From: Tricholoma matsutake
Lineage: Eukaryota > Basidiomycota > Agaricomycetes > Agaricales > Tricholomataceae
NCBI GenBank assembly: GCA_026075535.2
Contig: AP026544.2
Span: 4,526,001 to 4,590,000, forward strand
Reading direction: 5' to 3'
DNA length: 64,000 nucleotides
The translations under genes and the position numbers were made by a program. The notes beneath the pieces are model-generated. The model was not told the origin of the DNA. It worked only from the letters and a program-made list of their open reading frames with translations, and made no database searches. Shown piece after piece: positions 1-11,578 of this stretch; the stretch's first letter is position 1, and each line of letters opens with the position of its first letter.

Positions 1-3000
1 TCGTCGATGAGGTCGTAATCTGGTCAACACTGGTTAGCAATTAACCAAATGGTTAATGTCGATGATCCGTGACGTTGCTATTGCTGGCTGTTTCCAACTT
101 CGTTAAAGGATAGTCTGTGTTTGCCGTCGTCGTTTGATTTTGCGCGTGCAAGAATTAGCCAATATTGTCGCCGTCGCCGTTGCCGTCGTTCTCCTTTGCT
201 TGTTCGTAATTGGCTAGTAATTTCAAGCGGAGCATAAAGCGGATCCGAAGATAGCAACTCCGACTCTGCAGCTTGTACTATGTACCAAGTAGGTATCTAG
301 AGAGCTGTTGATGCTATTTTTCAGGTTTCGCCGTCACATAAATTCATTTTGCGATCTGTCGTATGTACCCGCCCATGCTAGCGCTGCTATACCACACTCA
401 TCAAGGGCTTCCATAGCAAGCACGCGATAGGATGATATGTGCCAGGATCCGATTAGGACCCAAGCAGTGTTTGTTGTGGCTGTCAGCCTGAGCAAACGCC
501 TAAAAGACATGATTTCCAGGTTCACGCCCCTCGACAAGTCTGATAGTCTTGTAGCCCACCATATCAACATCCTCGCAACCTCGTGTGTAAGCTATATGGG
601 CTCCGTTCGATCGCCCTTACGACTCCGAGTGTCATTAGCACATAAAAATAATTAAGAAATATCTGCGTTGCCCTATTTCAAGTATCATACATATCCTCTC
701 AAGTTGTTGACATCTTACTACCGTGACATAGCCGTCCATTTCGCTCGGGTTCCTGCCAGTGCTGCTGTCGTCCGTCTCTCCTACACCAACTGGTAATTGC
801 TATCAGCCGATCGCGACTCCCCTTGGGACTTTTGTTGTCGAGATGGCACGAGGTGCTGTCACTGTGTCAGATTTTTCCCCTTGGCAGATAGCACTGGAGA
901 TTTGGAGACACCACGGTCCCCTAACCCTGTATTATTAGCAACTTGGATTGCGTTCGCTCGTTCCCGAATCCATTAAGCACCCCTCTTATCAAGGTAGAAT
1001 CTTCTCAGGATGACGTCCGATTAGTAGTAGGTTATCCACTTACTGCGCAGTCTTTTTGCTAATTGAGGTTATTAGCTCACACCGGATACTCCGACTCCTT
1101 CAAGGGATCTGGAGAGTCGAAGGTCCCGCGATCAATGCTCCATGGATCCATTGCAATCAATCCACCGTATTGTCAAATGCACAGTCACATGCGGTACCCA
1201 GGTGGGAGCAACCTGACTCGTAATACCACCTAGACTCCCATGATGTATGTCTCCCCGCAAGCCGCCCGGCGACGGATGCTCCACAAGATGCAAACCAAAA
1301 TTTCAACATTCACGTACTCTCGCCGCTGCCGACGGGTGGACCAGATGGACTCGGATCACATCCTGGATCTATCCGCAATGGGGACTCAAAGCAAACGGGA
1401 GCTTTACGCCCAACTTCTTAACCCCTTGAGTGTTCCGCTGTCAAACAGAACAAATCTGTTGATTCCCGCCAGCGGTCAACGCTCAGACTACATACGCCTG
1501 TCAGCGACCCGCGTCATTATGACTACATGGCGTCATAGGGATCGTCCAGACTCCAAGAGCCAACGAGGAACCCGCGTGTGCCTTCACGGCGCCTATGTCT
1601 GTGTGATGCCGAAGAATGTTATCATGGAGTGTCGATTTAGTGCCTCGGACCTGATGCGCTACAGTTCCATGGGAAATGGAAGGCTCGAGGCCTTCAAAGT
1701 ATTGAGAGCTATTCAAGGCTATTCCCACTCGCCTCTTCGATTTCCCCTTTCAGACACGCCTTTATGAGTCATGGAAGGTATCTTTGATGATGAAAGAATA
1801 TCATGATATTCTGCAACGCCACTGGATAAGGCCCAGATTCGTCTCGGTCCTCGGCCACGTTGGCTTGTCGCAGACAAGTCGACAAATGAAATATAAGCCT
1901 GAGTGGTGGTACCTTCTGAATCACCAGTCCTCTTCTCCTCCGTCGAAGCATATTGGAGATTTGTAGATGGCGAACGGGACTCTTGGGCATTTGTAGAATG
2001 TCGAGTACTGATATATCACAGATGCACTCACATCATCTATACGCCTTCTCACACCCCTTCTCGGCTCGCTGGTATTGTTCAGCTCAACTGTAGAACTTTG
2101 CGTGAAGCATGATCAATGAAGCTTGGCCAGTGAAAATCTGGCACAGAGAAATGTCCCCGCGAAAAGGACCGTCATACTCCAAGATATGACTCCGGGATAC
2201 TTGCCCGCATAATGGAATTTGACAAAGAATCGTACGGCTGGTACATACCTGCGAGATCGTCCTCGACCATACCAGTAGGCGCTCGGGCATGCGTACCACT
2301 CACCGGGAGGTTGGCTTTCATGAAGCTGTTAATACGCAACAGAAGATGTCCGATCTAACTGAAGCCTCACGATCACCGACCTCGATCCAAGCAAAATTAT
2401 ATGCTACTTCAGTGTCACCGGAACGATAGCGACGGATATGAGAAACGAAGAGGAAGGTTCAAAGCGCTTTCTGACAAGCACCATCAACATGAACTCATTG
2501 ATTCGTATCTTCAACCTTGAAGCAGACGATGAAGACCGAGGATCGCCCATCAAACGGGAACCAGGACATCTCGACGCTGCGACTTAGTGGTTGGTAAGAT
2601 TTTACGACTTATCCCTAGCCATCATGGAAGCTTACACACAGTTTAAGGTAGGTCCAAGCTGCACGACTGGCCTGTTGACGAAAGTTTAAAATAAAATAAA
2701 AACAAGGCAGGCGATCCGGGAATGTGGCATGCACTATTATCGCCGTGCTTGGGAGAAGAGAAGGAAAGTTGGCCAGTTTGTCTTGTCATACACCAACGCC
2801 AGCAAGCTGGTTTCAGAGTCGGGGCCTGAGCACCACGGGATAGTGGTACGCCACCGAGTTAACCGGTCGATCGATGGACGGGGAAAAAACAATAAAAAGC
2901 GGAGTACAGTGAAAGAATATGAAATCTTGATCGTGCTCATGTTTGAACATATGCATCTTTCCGCTGTTTTCGTGGTTTCCGCATAAGAAGCTATCTCTCC

Positions 3001-4660
3001 ATTCCCCCGTCAGGGAACTTATAATGTTGAATGACCCTGCATAGTCGATAAAGAGGCTTCGCCGCCACTGAGAGTTGAGTCTGGGTGGTCCTCGGTCATA
3101 ACAGCACGGTAGTGAGAGTCCTCGTTGATGGACCCGATGCAGTCTCATTGAAAAGAAAAAGGAAAAAAAAAACAAGATGATTACTTCTCCATTTGAAACC
3201 CAGTCTATCTGCACCTCGTGCACTCTTGACGAAGGGGAATACGTCAAACTAGACATGGCTTCAAAAGTTACAGAACAAAAGGACTGTCGAAACGTAAAAA
3301 TGCAGTGAATCCGCATGGAGCACCGAGATTTACATACCTCAATCTGAGGAGTAGCCCGAGCGATCTGGTCTGGTATGTAGAAAAAAAATAAGTATAGAAG
3401 TATGTATAGTCAAGAGAGTTGTCATAAACGGCGTTGAACGTTACCAAGCCGTTTACGTATTGTGTAAGGCGTTTAATCTCGGCAGGACGTATATGTTCGA
3501 AACTCGGAAACGTTCCTCTTCGACACCGCTACCGCCATACTGTTGGAAAACTCCAAACTGATGGGGAAAGTCGCTTGGAAACTGGAATATACTTCATAAA
3601 AAAGTAGATAGGAGAGACGGAGATTAAGAAGCGACTGATTTCATTCGATTTAAAGGACAAGTCGCAAGACATATCGAGCCTGATTTCGTCCACATAACAT
3701 AGCCAGACTGTCGGCAGGTCGGCGCCATCTTATTCAGGGTTAACCAAGATAGGCGCCTGTTGATTCCGTTGATCATGATCTGTAACTGAACGGACAAAGC
3801 GGCGTGGCCTTATATCCGGCCACGATGGAGTGACGTACGGCCCAACATTTTGGCGAGATGTTCGAACCGTGCTCCAAGGGTGTGAAGAAGGTGATTCCGT
3901 GACATACAAAGCTCTCCTTGGAGCGATTTGACGCGATTCAAGGGTTGGTAGCCTCTATGAGCCTCTATGTAAGTAAACGCCGTGAAAATTGACAGAACGG
4001 CAACCAAACGGCAACTTGAGCAAGTTTCCCACGAAGCTTACGAGACAGTCACGAGGTCATCAGTTCGGTAGAAAACTAAAACTTACGCCAGTTACTAGGA
4101 TTCCGGAAGACGCACAACTAAAACATGGCCAATTCCGTGTAACTATCGAGTTCGCCGTGATTTATAAATGACAAGGCGTTTCGCGGGCTCTGGAAAATAA
4201 CGTCTACAAATCTCGAGATACCAGGGCGCTCGCCGCATCTCCTCTCATCGCAGAATTACAGAAGATTCAGGATCCTTTTCATTGTCAAAACGTGGCGACG
4301 GAGACTTAGAGGAAGTCCGCCAATCTGTAATCCTCCGAACTCGTCGATGCAATCACTTTGCCAGAGGGCCATCATGGGGCAGTAATTCCCGCTGTCCCCT
4401 CGCGCTTCAATTTCAACTGCAAAACGTTCCGTCTGTAAACTGTAGTTCAATCATCTGATCGGTGGCGGATTCTGTCTCCTATCTTGTCCATCTATTGTTA
4501 GTTTGACGGTATTCTGCTTTTCTTGACTCTCCATTGCCTTCATCTCATCGATTGTCAAACATACTCCGACTGTGGCCGGGGCAGGAGGCGCACGACATCG
4601 GGTCTCATGTCCCCTTGCGTCATCAAACTACGCAACGTGCATTGCAGCCAGCATCGACGT
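1..4660. other. Left-end region without a supported gene
   Basis: I see no gene I can support here. Open frames such as 1240-1767 (+) and 2813-3316 (-) have no recognisable motif, no conserved-looking composition and no consistent splice sites. Trinucleotide-biased GCCGTCGTC-like sequence lies near 120-195. A short frame ending in a stop at about 2587 (+, about 70 codons, reading through IRIFNLEADDEDRGSPIKRE) has an acidic, protein-like C-terminus. It may be a remnant exon, but it lacks a start and upstream exons that I can join. Confidence 0.5.
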
Positions 4661-4668
4661 CTGCACCC

Positions 4669-4679
4669 ATATATATAAG
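4669..4679 (+). promoter_or_regulatory. TATA-box-like element and CT-rich leader
   Basis: ATATATATAAG lies about 105 nt upstream of the ATG at 4783. It is followed by a pyrimidine-rich stretch (CACATCAAGTCTCCTCACTC and on). This layout is typical of highly expressed basidiomycete genes and supports a real start at 4783. Confidence 0.4.
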
Positions 4680-4782
4680 TGGTATATTCTTTCCGTCACA
4701 TCAAGTCTCCTCACTCTCTCCGCTGTACAGTGTAACTACCCTCATCAACCCCACTTCTACTATATTTCCGACGCTCTCAGTC

Positions 4783-5061
4783 ATGACTGTCGTTGTCAAC
4801 CCGTGTACTTGCCTCCACGCAGAGCATAGTCACTATCTCATCCGTTGCGGATGTGCTAACGACCGCGGTCCCAAACATCCTATGCATCAAATGGATGACG
4901 CCTTTCACCGAGTCTGGTGCTCTGAATGCCTCATATACTGCTACCACCCCCCCAGCTGCCCCGGACTTCACTCCACGACATGCGTTAATTACCTCAATGC
5001 TACATTAAGGGGGTTGCAGACATCTCTCCGCGTTTTTCTTTCATGTGAGTTACACCCTTAG
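4783..5061 (+). CDS. Candidate small cysteine-rich protein (92 aa)
   Basis: I do not recognise this protein. The single open frame encodes 92 residues with 10 cysteines, arranged as CTC and CGC pairs near the N-terminus, a WCSEC pair, then single Cys residues spaced towards the C-terminus. Several histidines suggest metal binding or disulfides. There is no clear signal peptide or CaaX end, so it looks neither like a hydrophobin nor a pheromone precursor. Support for a gene comes mainly from the TATA-like box and CT-rich leader upstream. A GTGAGT at 5046 could be a splice donor, in which case the C-terminus would differ. The main alternative is a chance frame. Confidence 0.35.
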   Translation: MTVVVNPCTCLHAEHSHYLIRCGCANDRGPKHPMHQMDDAFHRVWCSECLIYCYHPPSCPGLHSTTCVNYLNATLRGLQTSLRVFLSCELHP

Positions 5062-5739
5062 CCCTTCAGCATCGAGAGTTACATAGTGTACCTATGGCAT
5101 AGTCGCTTTTACAAGACTTGGTCGATTGATCCGCCCAATCTTCGCAGCTGAGCTGCGGAGACGACATCGATGAACATTTTGACGATCTTGTACCTGATGA
5201 GACGTCGTAGAGCTTCGGTTCAGTGTAACACTTACCTTTTTCTTCGGCCGGCGCAGTAGTAATGGCTGACGTCACGTTTGTATATACCTCCTTCACGCTC
5301 AAGATTCCGCTGCGTTTCCTCGACTCGCGACCATCCGGTCGCTTCGAGAGGAATAGATAACTATTGTTTGCTGGCTTTATAGTATTTGTATGATTTAACT
5401 GCACATACATACTACAATTCATTCCTATGCTCGACGAACGATAGAAGGATTATTTGAGTGATTATAAGGTGGATTGTGTAGGATGGGACTGAATGAGATT
5501 GTTTCTTCTGTGTCAAGCTCGAATGCTGCGTGATGGGTATAGGTGTTACCAGTGCGTGTGCGACCACAACACAGCACCGATTTATTGTCGGACATACCAT
5601 TTCATTAAATCAATCGGAGAAGGCAGCCACGAAAGATGTGTTTTCCATTCACATTGATATCGGGGGGTGGCGTTTCTCGGCAATTTGTCAACGACTACAT
5701 AACCTAAAGCGAGTGATCAAAGAAAGCGCTATGTCCTTC
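5062..5739. other. Intergenic, no gene seen
   Basis: The region between the small Cys-rich candidate and the 3' end of RPA49. The frames on either strand (for example 5066-5422 on the minus strand) have no motif I recognise. Confidence 0.4.
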
Positions 5740-7510
5740 CTATGTCCTTCTCTTCGCTCTAGGCTTGGGGAAGACTACTGGTGTCTTCAGCATAGCCCGT
5801 TGTGTCCCCAAAGCGGAGCTTGAGAGTCCTAAACGGGTGCAATCTCTTTCTGCCAGTGGCGAAATTTTGCAGCCTAACCAATGGAAGAGAACGTAAGTAA
5901 TACTTAGCAAAGCCAAGCAAGGTTGCTGACCAAGGCTTTTGAATAAATCATTAACCCTGAAGTCATCAAAAGTCATCAATTAAGCTCTGCAATAATAAAT
6001 TAAACTGATAGCAGATACTTTGACACCTGCATGCTCAAATCGTGCGCTAACACGGTGGTATCGGTAGCGAAATTATCGACCTTAAGGCACAGGGCGAAGA
6101 CATGGGTCAGGAGGTTAGTTTCCGTCGCGGAGGTTGATACGTGACTGTTAATTCACGTTATCACGAGCAGGTGTGGGTGCGGGGAGGAGGTGGAGAAGGT
6201 ACACACTTCGTTGAGTCACGAATTCCCTCGGTGAATCTTGAGACTAGGCTGTCGACGATGATACTAGGTACACCAGACATTGCTTCGTGGATCTTGTCCT
6301 TTTCGATAGCTTTTCTGTTCTTTTGCAAGAAACGCCGGAATGCGAGCATAGCAGATATGTATAGCAGGATTTTCCTATTCCACAATCGGAGTACTTCAGA
6401 AAGAGATAATTGAAAGGCAGATGACAGCGCACAGAGTTTTCTTCCTACCCTTCGACGTCTCCTGGCTTTGTTCCCTTTTCCCCGCAATATGTGCATTGAT
6501 CCACTTCGACCACTTGAAGAATAAAAGCGCCTGTCTATCTTTGTCGCTGGTGGCCTGCTCAAAAGCACTAATGGAGAGTGTCTTCCATTCTACTTCTGGG
6601 ATGATACCATGCAGAGGGTACACATCTGCAGAATCCGTAGCAGAAATATCAAATGGTGGTACAAGCCGGTTGCTGTCTAGGGTCTCTTTGGCTTCCTCTA
6701 TCGATAAAAATGATAAACATGTATTACGGGCAGAAATGCGGGGAATAGATGGTGAACATGCATACATACCTTGCGTCGGCAGTCCAACGGCACCCTTATC
6801 TATGCCATCCATAACAAAGCCCATGACGCCCTCCATGGCACTGACATCTACACGATTCCGCTCCCTTGCGCGGATGTTTGCCTTGGCCTTTTTGGTTCCG
6901 AAGGTCTCGCCTAATGCATTTTTGGCTTCCCGGGATTGCAAGGCTGAGGGTGCTGAGGTAGGGGTGATGGACTTTAGGGCTTTCACAGTACGTGTTAAGA
7001 TATGTGGAGACTTTGCCGTAGGGAGAATGCTCAAAGCAGAGGTCCGACGGTTATGTACCGCTACAATGTACCTTGTAGTGAATTAGTGCCATTATTCGTG
7101 CACAAAAAAACGAAAAGTAGGCTCACCTACACCCCGCATCAGCTGCGCGTTGGCTTTCTTCCTTGGTTGAGATGAACTCGACTTTGTCGCTTTCACCAAC
7201 TAACAGTAGGTCTTGGTCATCTACACGCTCATCAGTCGCCTTCTTTCCATGGTCCACGCTGTCCGTTTTAGCCTTTGTAGGCGCATAGCACCTGAACGCC
7301 GTATTTGTTGGTGGCTGGAGCGAGGGGTAGCTAACTGAAAGGCAGCATTGTTCGCAACATGGAATGTCCTGTTGAAATTCATTTCGTAATGGACGCACCA
7401 AGCAGAGGGCTAAGAGAACTTGATGAAGGTGCAGCCAATTTGAAAACAAGGCCTTCGGAAGAGTTTGAGTCCCGCTTCCGCTTCTTGGAGACTGATTTTG
7501 CGGTAGCCAT
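5740..7510 (-). CDS. RPA49: RNA polymerase I subunit A49 (RPA49-like)
   Basis: A49 forms the A49/A34.5 heterodimer on Pol I and promotes initiation and elongation of rRNA transcription in the nucleolus. Eight exons can be joined: 7399-7510, 7127-7334, 6770-7071, 6449-6697, 6207-6393, 6025-6144, 5931-5956 and 5740-5873, giving 445 residues. All introns are GT-AG and all phases agree. Family hallmarks are the N-terminal dimerisation region ending in PSLQPPTNTAFRCY, the CRYIVAVHN segment, the characteristic GETFGTKKAKANIRARERN block in the middle, and the C-terminal tandem winged-helix region, with VNDLFKSLGCKIS near the end. The start at 7510 is the first ATG in frame and precedes a basic KKRKR stretch. 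The exon 6/7 junction is the least certain. The gene is divergent from SET2. Confidence 0.88.
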
Positions 7511-7894
7511 GAATGACGATGTTTCAAGTTGGTATTCCTCCGGCCTGATATTAGGCCCAATCCCGACGCCTTATATACTTTGTGCTCGAGAGAGACTGTC
7601 GTGGTGGAAGTGGTGAAGTGGTGGAACAGAGAAACAAAAATATACATGTTTGTCGAGGAATATACTCCTGTCTACGAACTCGACAATGTGCATAGGCACC
7701 GACTGCTATTAGGTGCCTCAAAGAGCTCTTTGGTCGTTATCTTGTTCCGTTTTTCTCCTAACTGATCATTTGCTAGTCTACGGCTGCTCTTAGCGACCCA
7801 TCGACACAGCAATTCAGCTGTTAAAACAATTGTTAGGCGAGTCAAACATAATTACACAGTCGTCGTTCCGCTGAGCAGCCACGACGTTACTGTG
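7511..7894. promoter_or_regulatory. Divergent promoter region RPA49 / SET2
   Basis: 384 bp separate the two divergently placed start codons, so both promoters must lie here. I see no convincing TATA box. Confidence 0.5.
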
Positions 7895-10800
7895 ATGTCG
7901 AAGTTCCGTTCGGCCGTTACAAACAAGGGGAGCAAGAGCCCATCATCAGGGCCACCCAGGTCTTCTGATTTCCGACTGTCCTTACCGTCAGGTAGTGTGG
8001 TCGACCAAGACAAGCAAGAGGAACCTCTCAAGGAAGAGGAGTGTCCTTCTACCTTTGTCAACATGGACGTCATGACCGAACTCAAAGCAGAACCCCTCGA
8101 TGCTTCTCCTTCACAGTCGCCTACACTCAATAATGACAATGAGATGTCACCGAAAAAATTCAAATTCTATCCTACCCCAACCCCCCCTCCTTCAACGACA
8201 AATGGCGCCACATCCATGAGGCCTTCGCCCCCACTGACGCCTTTACATACTCCTTCCGCAGCTAACTCAAAGAAGTTGCCAACTTCTGGACCACAGCTCA
8301 TCGGTGACCTCCCACTTGCACGAAATGAAGCTCTTGCGAGTTTCCGCGAAATTTCTGAAAATAATTACCAATACAAAACATTGGGTCGCTCAAGGGAGGC
8401 TCTGGAGAGCATGACGTGCGATTGTAGCTACGAACATGGTCAGTGTTCTCTTTTTTTTATAGAGCCGACTTTTTTGGTGGCCCTTATGGCATAATCGATG
8501 TCTGATGGTCTGGATTTTAACATCTATGCAGGCGTAGACCACTCAGACTCGGCGTGTGGGCATGACTCAGACTGCATCAATCGACTTACGCAGGTCGAGT
8601 GCCTCTCTGACGACTGCCGGTGCAGGTCTTACTGCCAGAACCAACGGTGGGTGCAGTATTACGTACGCAGGCGACACAACGGCCTACTGATCATTCGTTT
8701 TCTCCCTATCCCAGATTCCAGCGGAAGGAGTACGCATACATAGAGATTGTTCTGACTGAGAAGAAGGGATATGGGTTGCGAGCGGAACGAGATATACCGA
8801 AGTGCGTGTCTTAAGTCGCTTGTTTTTACTACTCCATTGAGAATCCGCGTACAGAGATGCATTTGTGTATGAATATGTGGGCGACGTGGTTAATCCAGCA
8901 TCATTCAAGAAACGTATGCGTGAATATGCTGCCGAGGGAATCCAACACTTCTACTTCATGATGTTGCAGAAGGACGAGGTGCGAGATACTATATTCGTCT
9001 CGTTTTCTGGTCATAACCATTTGCGCAGTTCATCGACGCGACAAAGAGCGGGGGCATTGGTCGTTTCGCCAATCACAGCTGTAAACCTAACTGCTATGTC
9101 GCAAAGTGGACAATAGGAAATTATGTTCGCATGGGCATTTTCGCGAAGCGCAATATCCAGAAATATGAAGAGCTCACATTCAACTACAACGTCGATCGAT
9201 ATGGGTATGTACCAGTCTCTCGTTTACTGCCCTGTTGGCTAATGCTCATCTCAATGCAGCCATCAAGCACAGACATGCTACTGCGGAGAGCCAAATTGTG
9301 TGGGTCACATCGGCGGCAAGACACAGACGGATATTGCGGCCATGGACGATCTTTATCTCGATGGTAAGATTCACCAGGTATTCGCGGTGTCTGAGCTAAT
9401 ACCTTCTCTAGCTCTCGGAATCACAGATGAGGCAGACTTACTGGAGCTCAAGGGCAGTAAAAAGAAAAAGGGGAAGAAGATCGATGATCCTGACTTTATG
9501 GTATGCAGAATTATAACCTTGTTCCGCAAGCCTGCTAGGATTAACCGAAATATCACTCTTAGCCAATGATGAAGCCGATTGTCGAGAAGGACGTGCCGAA
9601 GGTTGTACAAGCTATACGGCAGACTCAGAGTCGCAAAGTCTTGTACAAATTGCTCACTCGAATCAAGGTGAGCATCGACCTCCTTTTCCTTCCTGTCCGT
9701 GGCAACCGAACACTCGATTAGATAACGGAAGATCAAGCAGCTCTTAGACAGATCATGCGCCTGCGTGGATATAGTCTTATGACGAATGTACTTGAAGATT
9801 ATGCGACGGATCTTGACCTAACAGCCCTGGCATGTTGACTCCCTTACCACTTGTAGACACCATTACTCACTCATGAATTGTAGGCTCTCGAGTGCATGAC
9901 AACATGGCCGCTACTAAATCGTAACAAGGTCGAAGATTCGCGAGTTATAGTACCTGTACAAGTGTGCGCGGAACGTGCTGATCTAGCACTGAAGGATCTG
10001 GCACAGAAGGCAAGTTTCTCTTTCAAGTATGTCCTTGAAATTTCTGACTCCCTTTGGTCACTGACATAGTTAATTGACCACTGGGACACCCTTCCAACGT
10101 ACAATCGAATACCGAAGCGGATCAAACAGGTGCAGCTCCCCTTATCTTCTTACATTTCGTTAGCTTACCCTCAACGGTAGGACGACGAAGAGGAGTTTTT
10201 TGTAGGTCAAATGCCCATGCCCGAGTACGATTACGATGAGTTACATCCCAACAAACGCCAAAAGGTATGGGAGGAGGCTTCACTCCTCATAAAACCTCTC
10301 GGGAAGACAGGGGGGTCCCAATCGAAGAACTCCGCACCACAGCCTCCTCCCTCTCCAAAGGAGGTTCCAAAACTCAAGAATTCTAACCAATTCTCACGTG
10401 AATCAATCCAGGCCATCATTGTGGCTGCGGCTGAAGCAGAGGCTGAGGCGGCCAAAGCAGCAGCAACAGCTGCTACAACCACATCTGCAGAAGAGGCAAA
10501 AGCTGGTGGTAGTGGACGCGGGAGCGGATCTCGAAAGAGGCAGAAGCCGCCGAAGAAAATCTTGACTCCAGAAGAGAAAGAGGCAAATAGGGAGAAGAGA
10601 CTATTGAAGCTCATAGGCGCTGTGGTGGTCAAGTGTATGTCCAAGTACTCGAAAGCGATGGATCACGATCTATTCAAAAAACATGCGAAAGAGGCTTGTG
10701 GTTTCCACTTGCATTCCTGGATTTGACTGACACCCTTCCCTGTCATCCAGCTCACCCAGATTATCGCGGACAAGGAGAAGAAGTCGTCAAGCTACAAGGA

Positions 10801-11287
10801 GTGGAAGCTGGATCAACTCTCTGACGAAAAAGTCGCGAAGATCAAGACGTTCGCAAAGGAGTACATCGCCAAAGTTCTGCGGAAACTGGAGAAATCCGGT
10901 CATCGCCCACGCCCGTCGTCCTCAACAGCGACTCGAGCTACGCCTTCCACGTCATTGGGCACGCCGAACTCTACAGAAGGGGCGGATGGCGTCACGGCCA
11001 ACGTGAGTATGTCGGTCGAGGAAGCCATGGATATGGACCCTGATTCTGATGACGAGGAGGAAGGCAATGGCGATGGGAAAGTGGTGGGGAACGGGATAGA
11101 TGGGTTCTCTGGCTCGACGAATTTCCTCGGACCATCTCCAGAGCCGACAGGGGACATGATGGTGGACCAGCCCCCTGATTTGAGTGGACAACCTTCGGAT
11201 CCTCGTCGACGGCCACCAGTGGGACATGGAGACTCTGAATCAGAACCTTGCCCCTCTCGCGTGAATGAATTAGCAGGGATGAACTAA
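7895..11287 (+). CDS. SET2: Histone H3-K36 methyltransferase SET2
   Basis: SET2 methylates H3 lysine 36 co-transcriptionally while bound to elongating RNA polymerase II. Thirteen exons join to 895 residues: 7895-8438, 8532-8646, 8715-8801, 8855-8978, 9029-9204, 9260-9363, 9412-9500, 9563-9667, 9722-9829, 9884-10009, 10070-10129, 10181-10693 and 10751-11287. Domains in order: a Ser/Pro-rich N-terminus; a Cys-rich AWS domain (about 175-220); the SET domain with [19 protein letters not shown] and [12 protein letters not shown] (about 225-345); post-SET with [10 protein letters not shown]; a low-complexity Ala/Lys-rich linker; and a C-terminal SRI domain (about 690-765) that binds the phosphorylated Pol II tail. 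The three introns after exons 9, 10 and 12 need GC-AG splicing to keep the conserved frame. The start codon at 7895 is the first ATG of the open frame. Confidence 0.93.
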
Positions 11288-11578
11288 ATATTTCTGTGTT
11301 ATTTGTAGTTTAATTCCCTTATTTATGTGCTGTAGGTGCAGCTGTCGGTTTAGGACGCGCAGTATATATGTCCTGTGCTCTAGGACATCTTGGAAGTCCG
11401 GGCTAGGAACAATGCTGTGTTGTATAGGTATGCGTGGAGTAGAATACAAATATTGTATGATCCACATCAAATCTACATTGTCCAAATGTTAATGAAGCAC
11501 GTAGATTGTGAATGAACAGGCGGACTATGGACAGGACAAACCGAGACAAAATTGGAGGTTCTCTACAAAACTATCAAT

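Noticed and set aside
1240..1767. 175-codon open frame on the plus strand
   Set aside because: No motif, no promoter or splice context, and an overlapping open frame on the other strand; length alone is not convincing in GC-balanced DNA.
2813..3316. 167-codon open frame on the minus strand
   Set aside because: Composition is Phe/Ser-rich from A-rich plus-strand sequence; no conserved feature.
10231..10644. 137-codon antisense frame in SET2
   Set aside because: It is the mirror of the Ala/Lys-rich coding sequence of SET2 exon 12 and has no support of its own.
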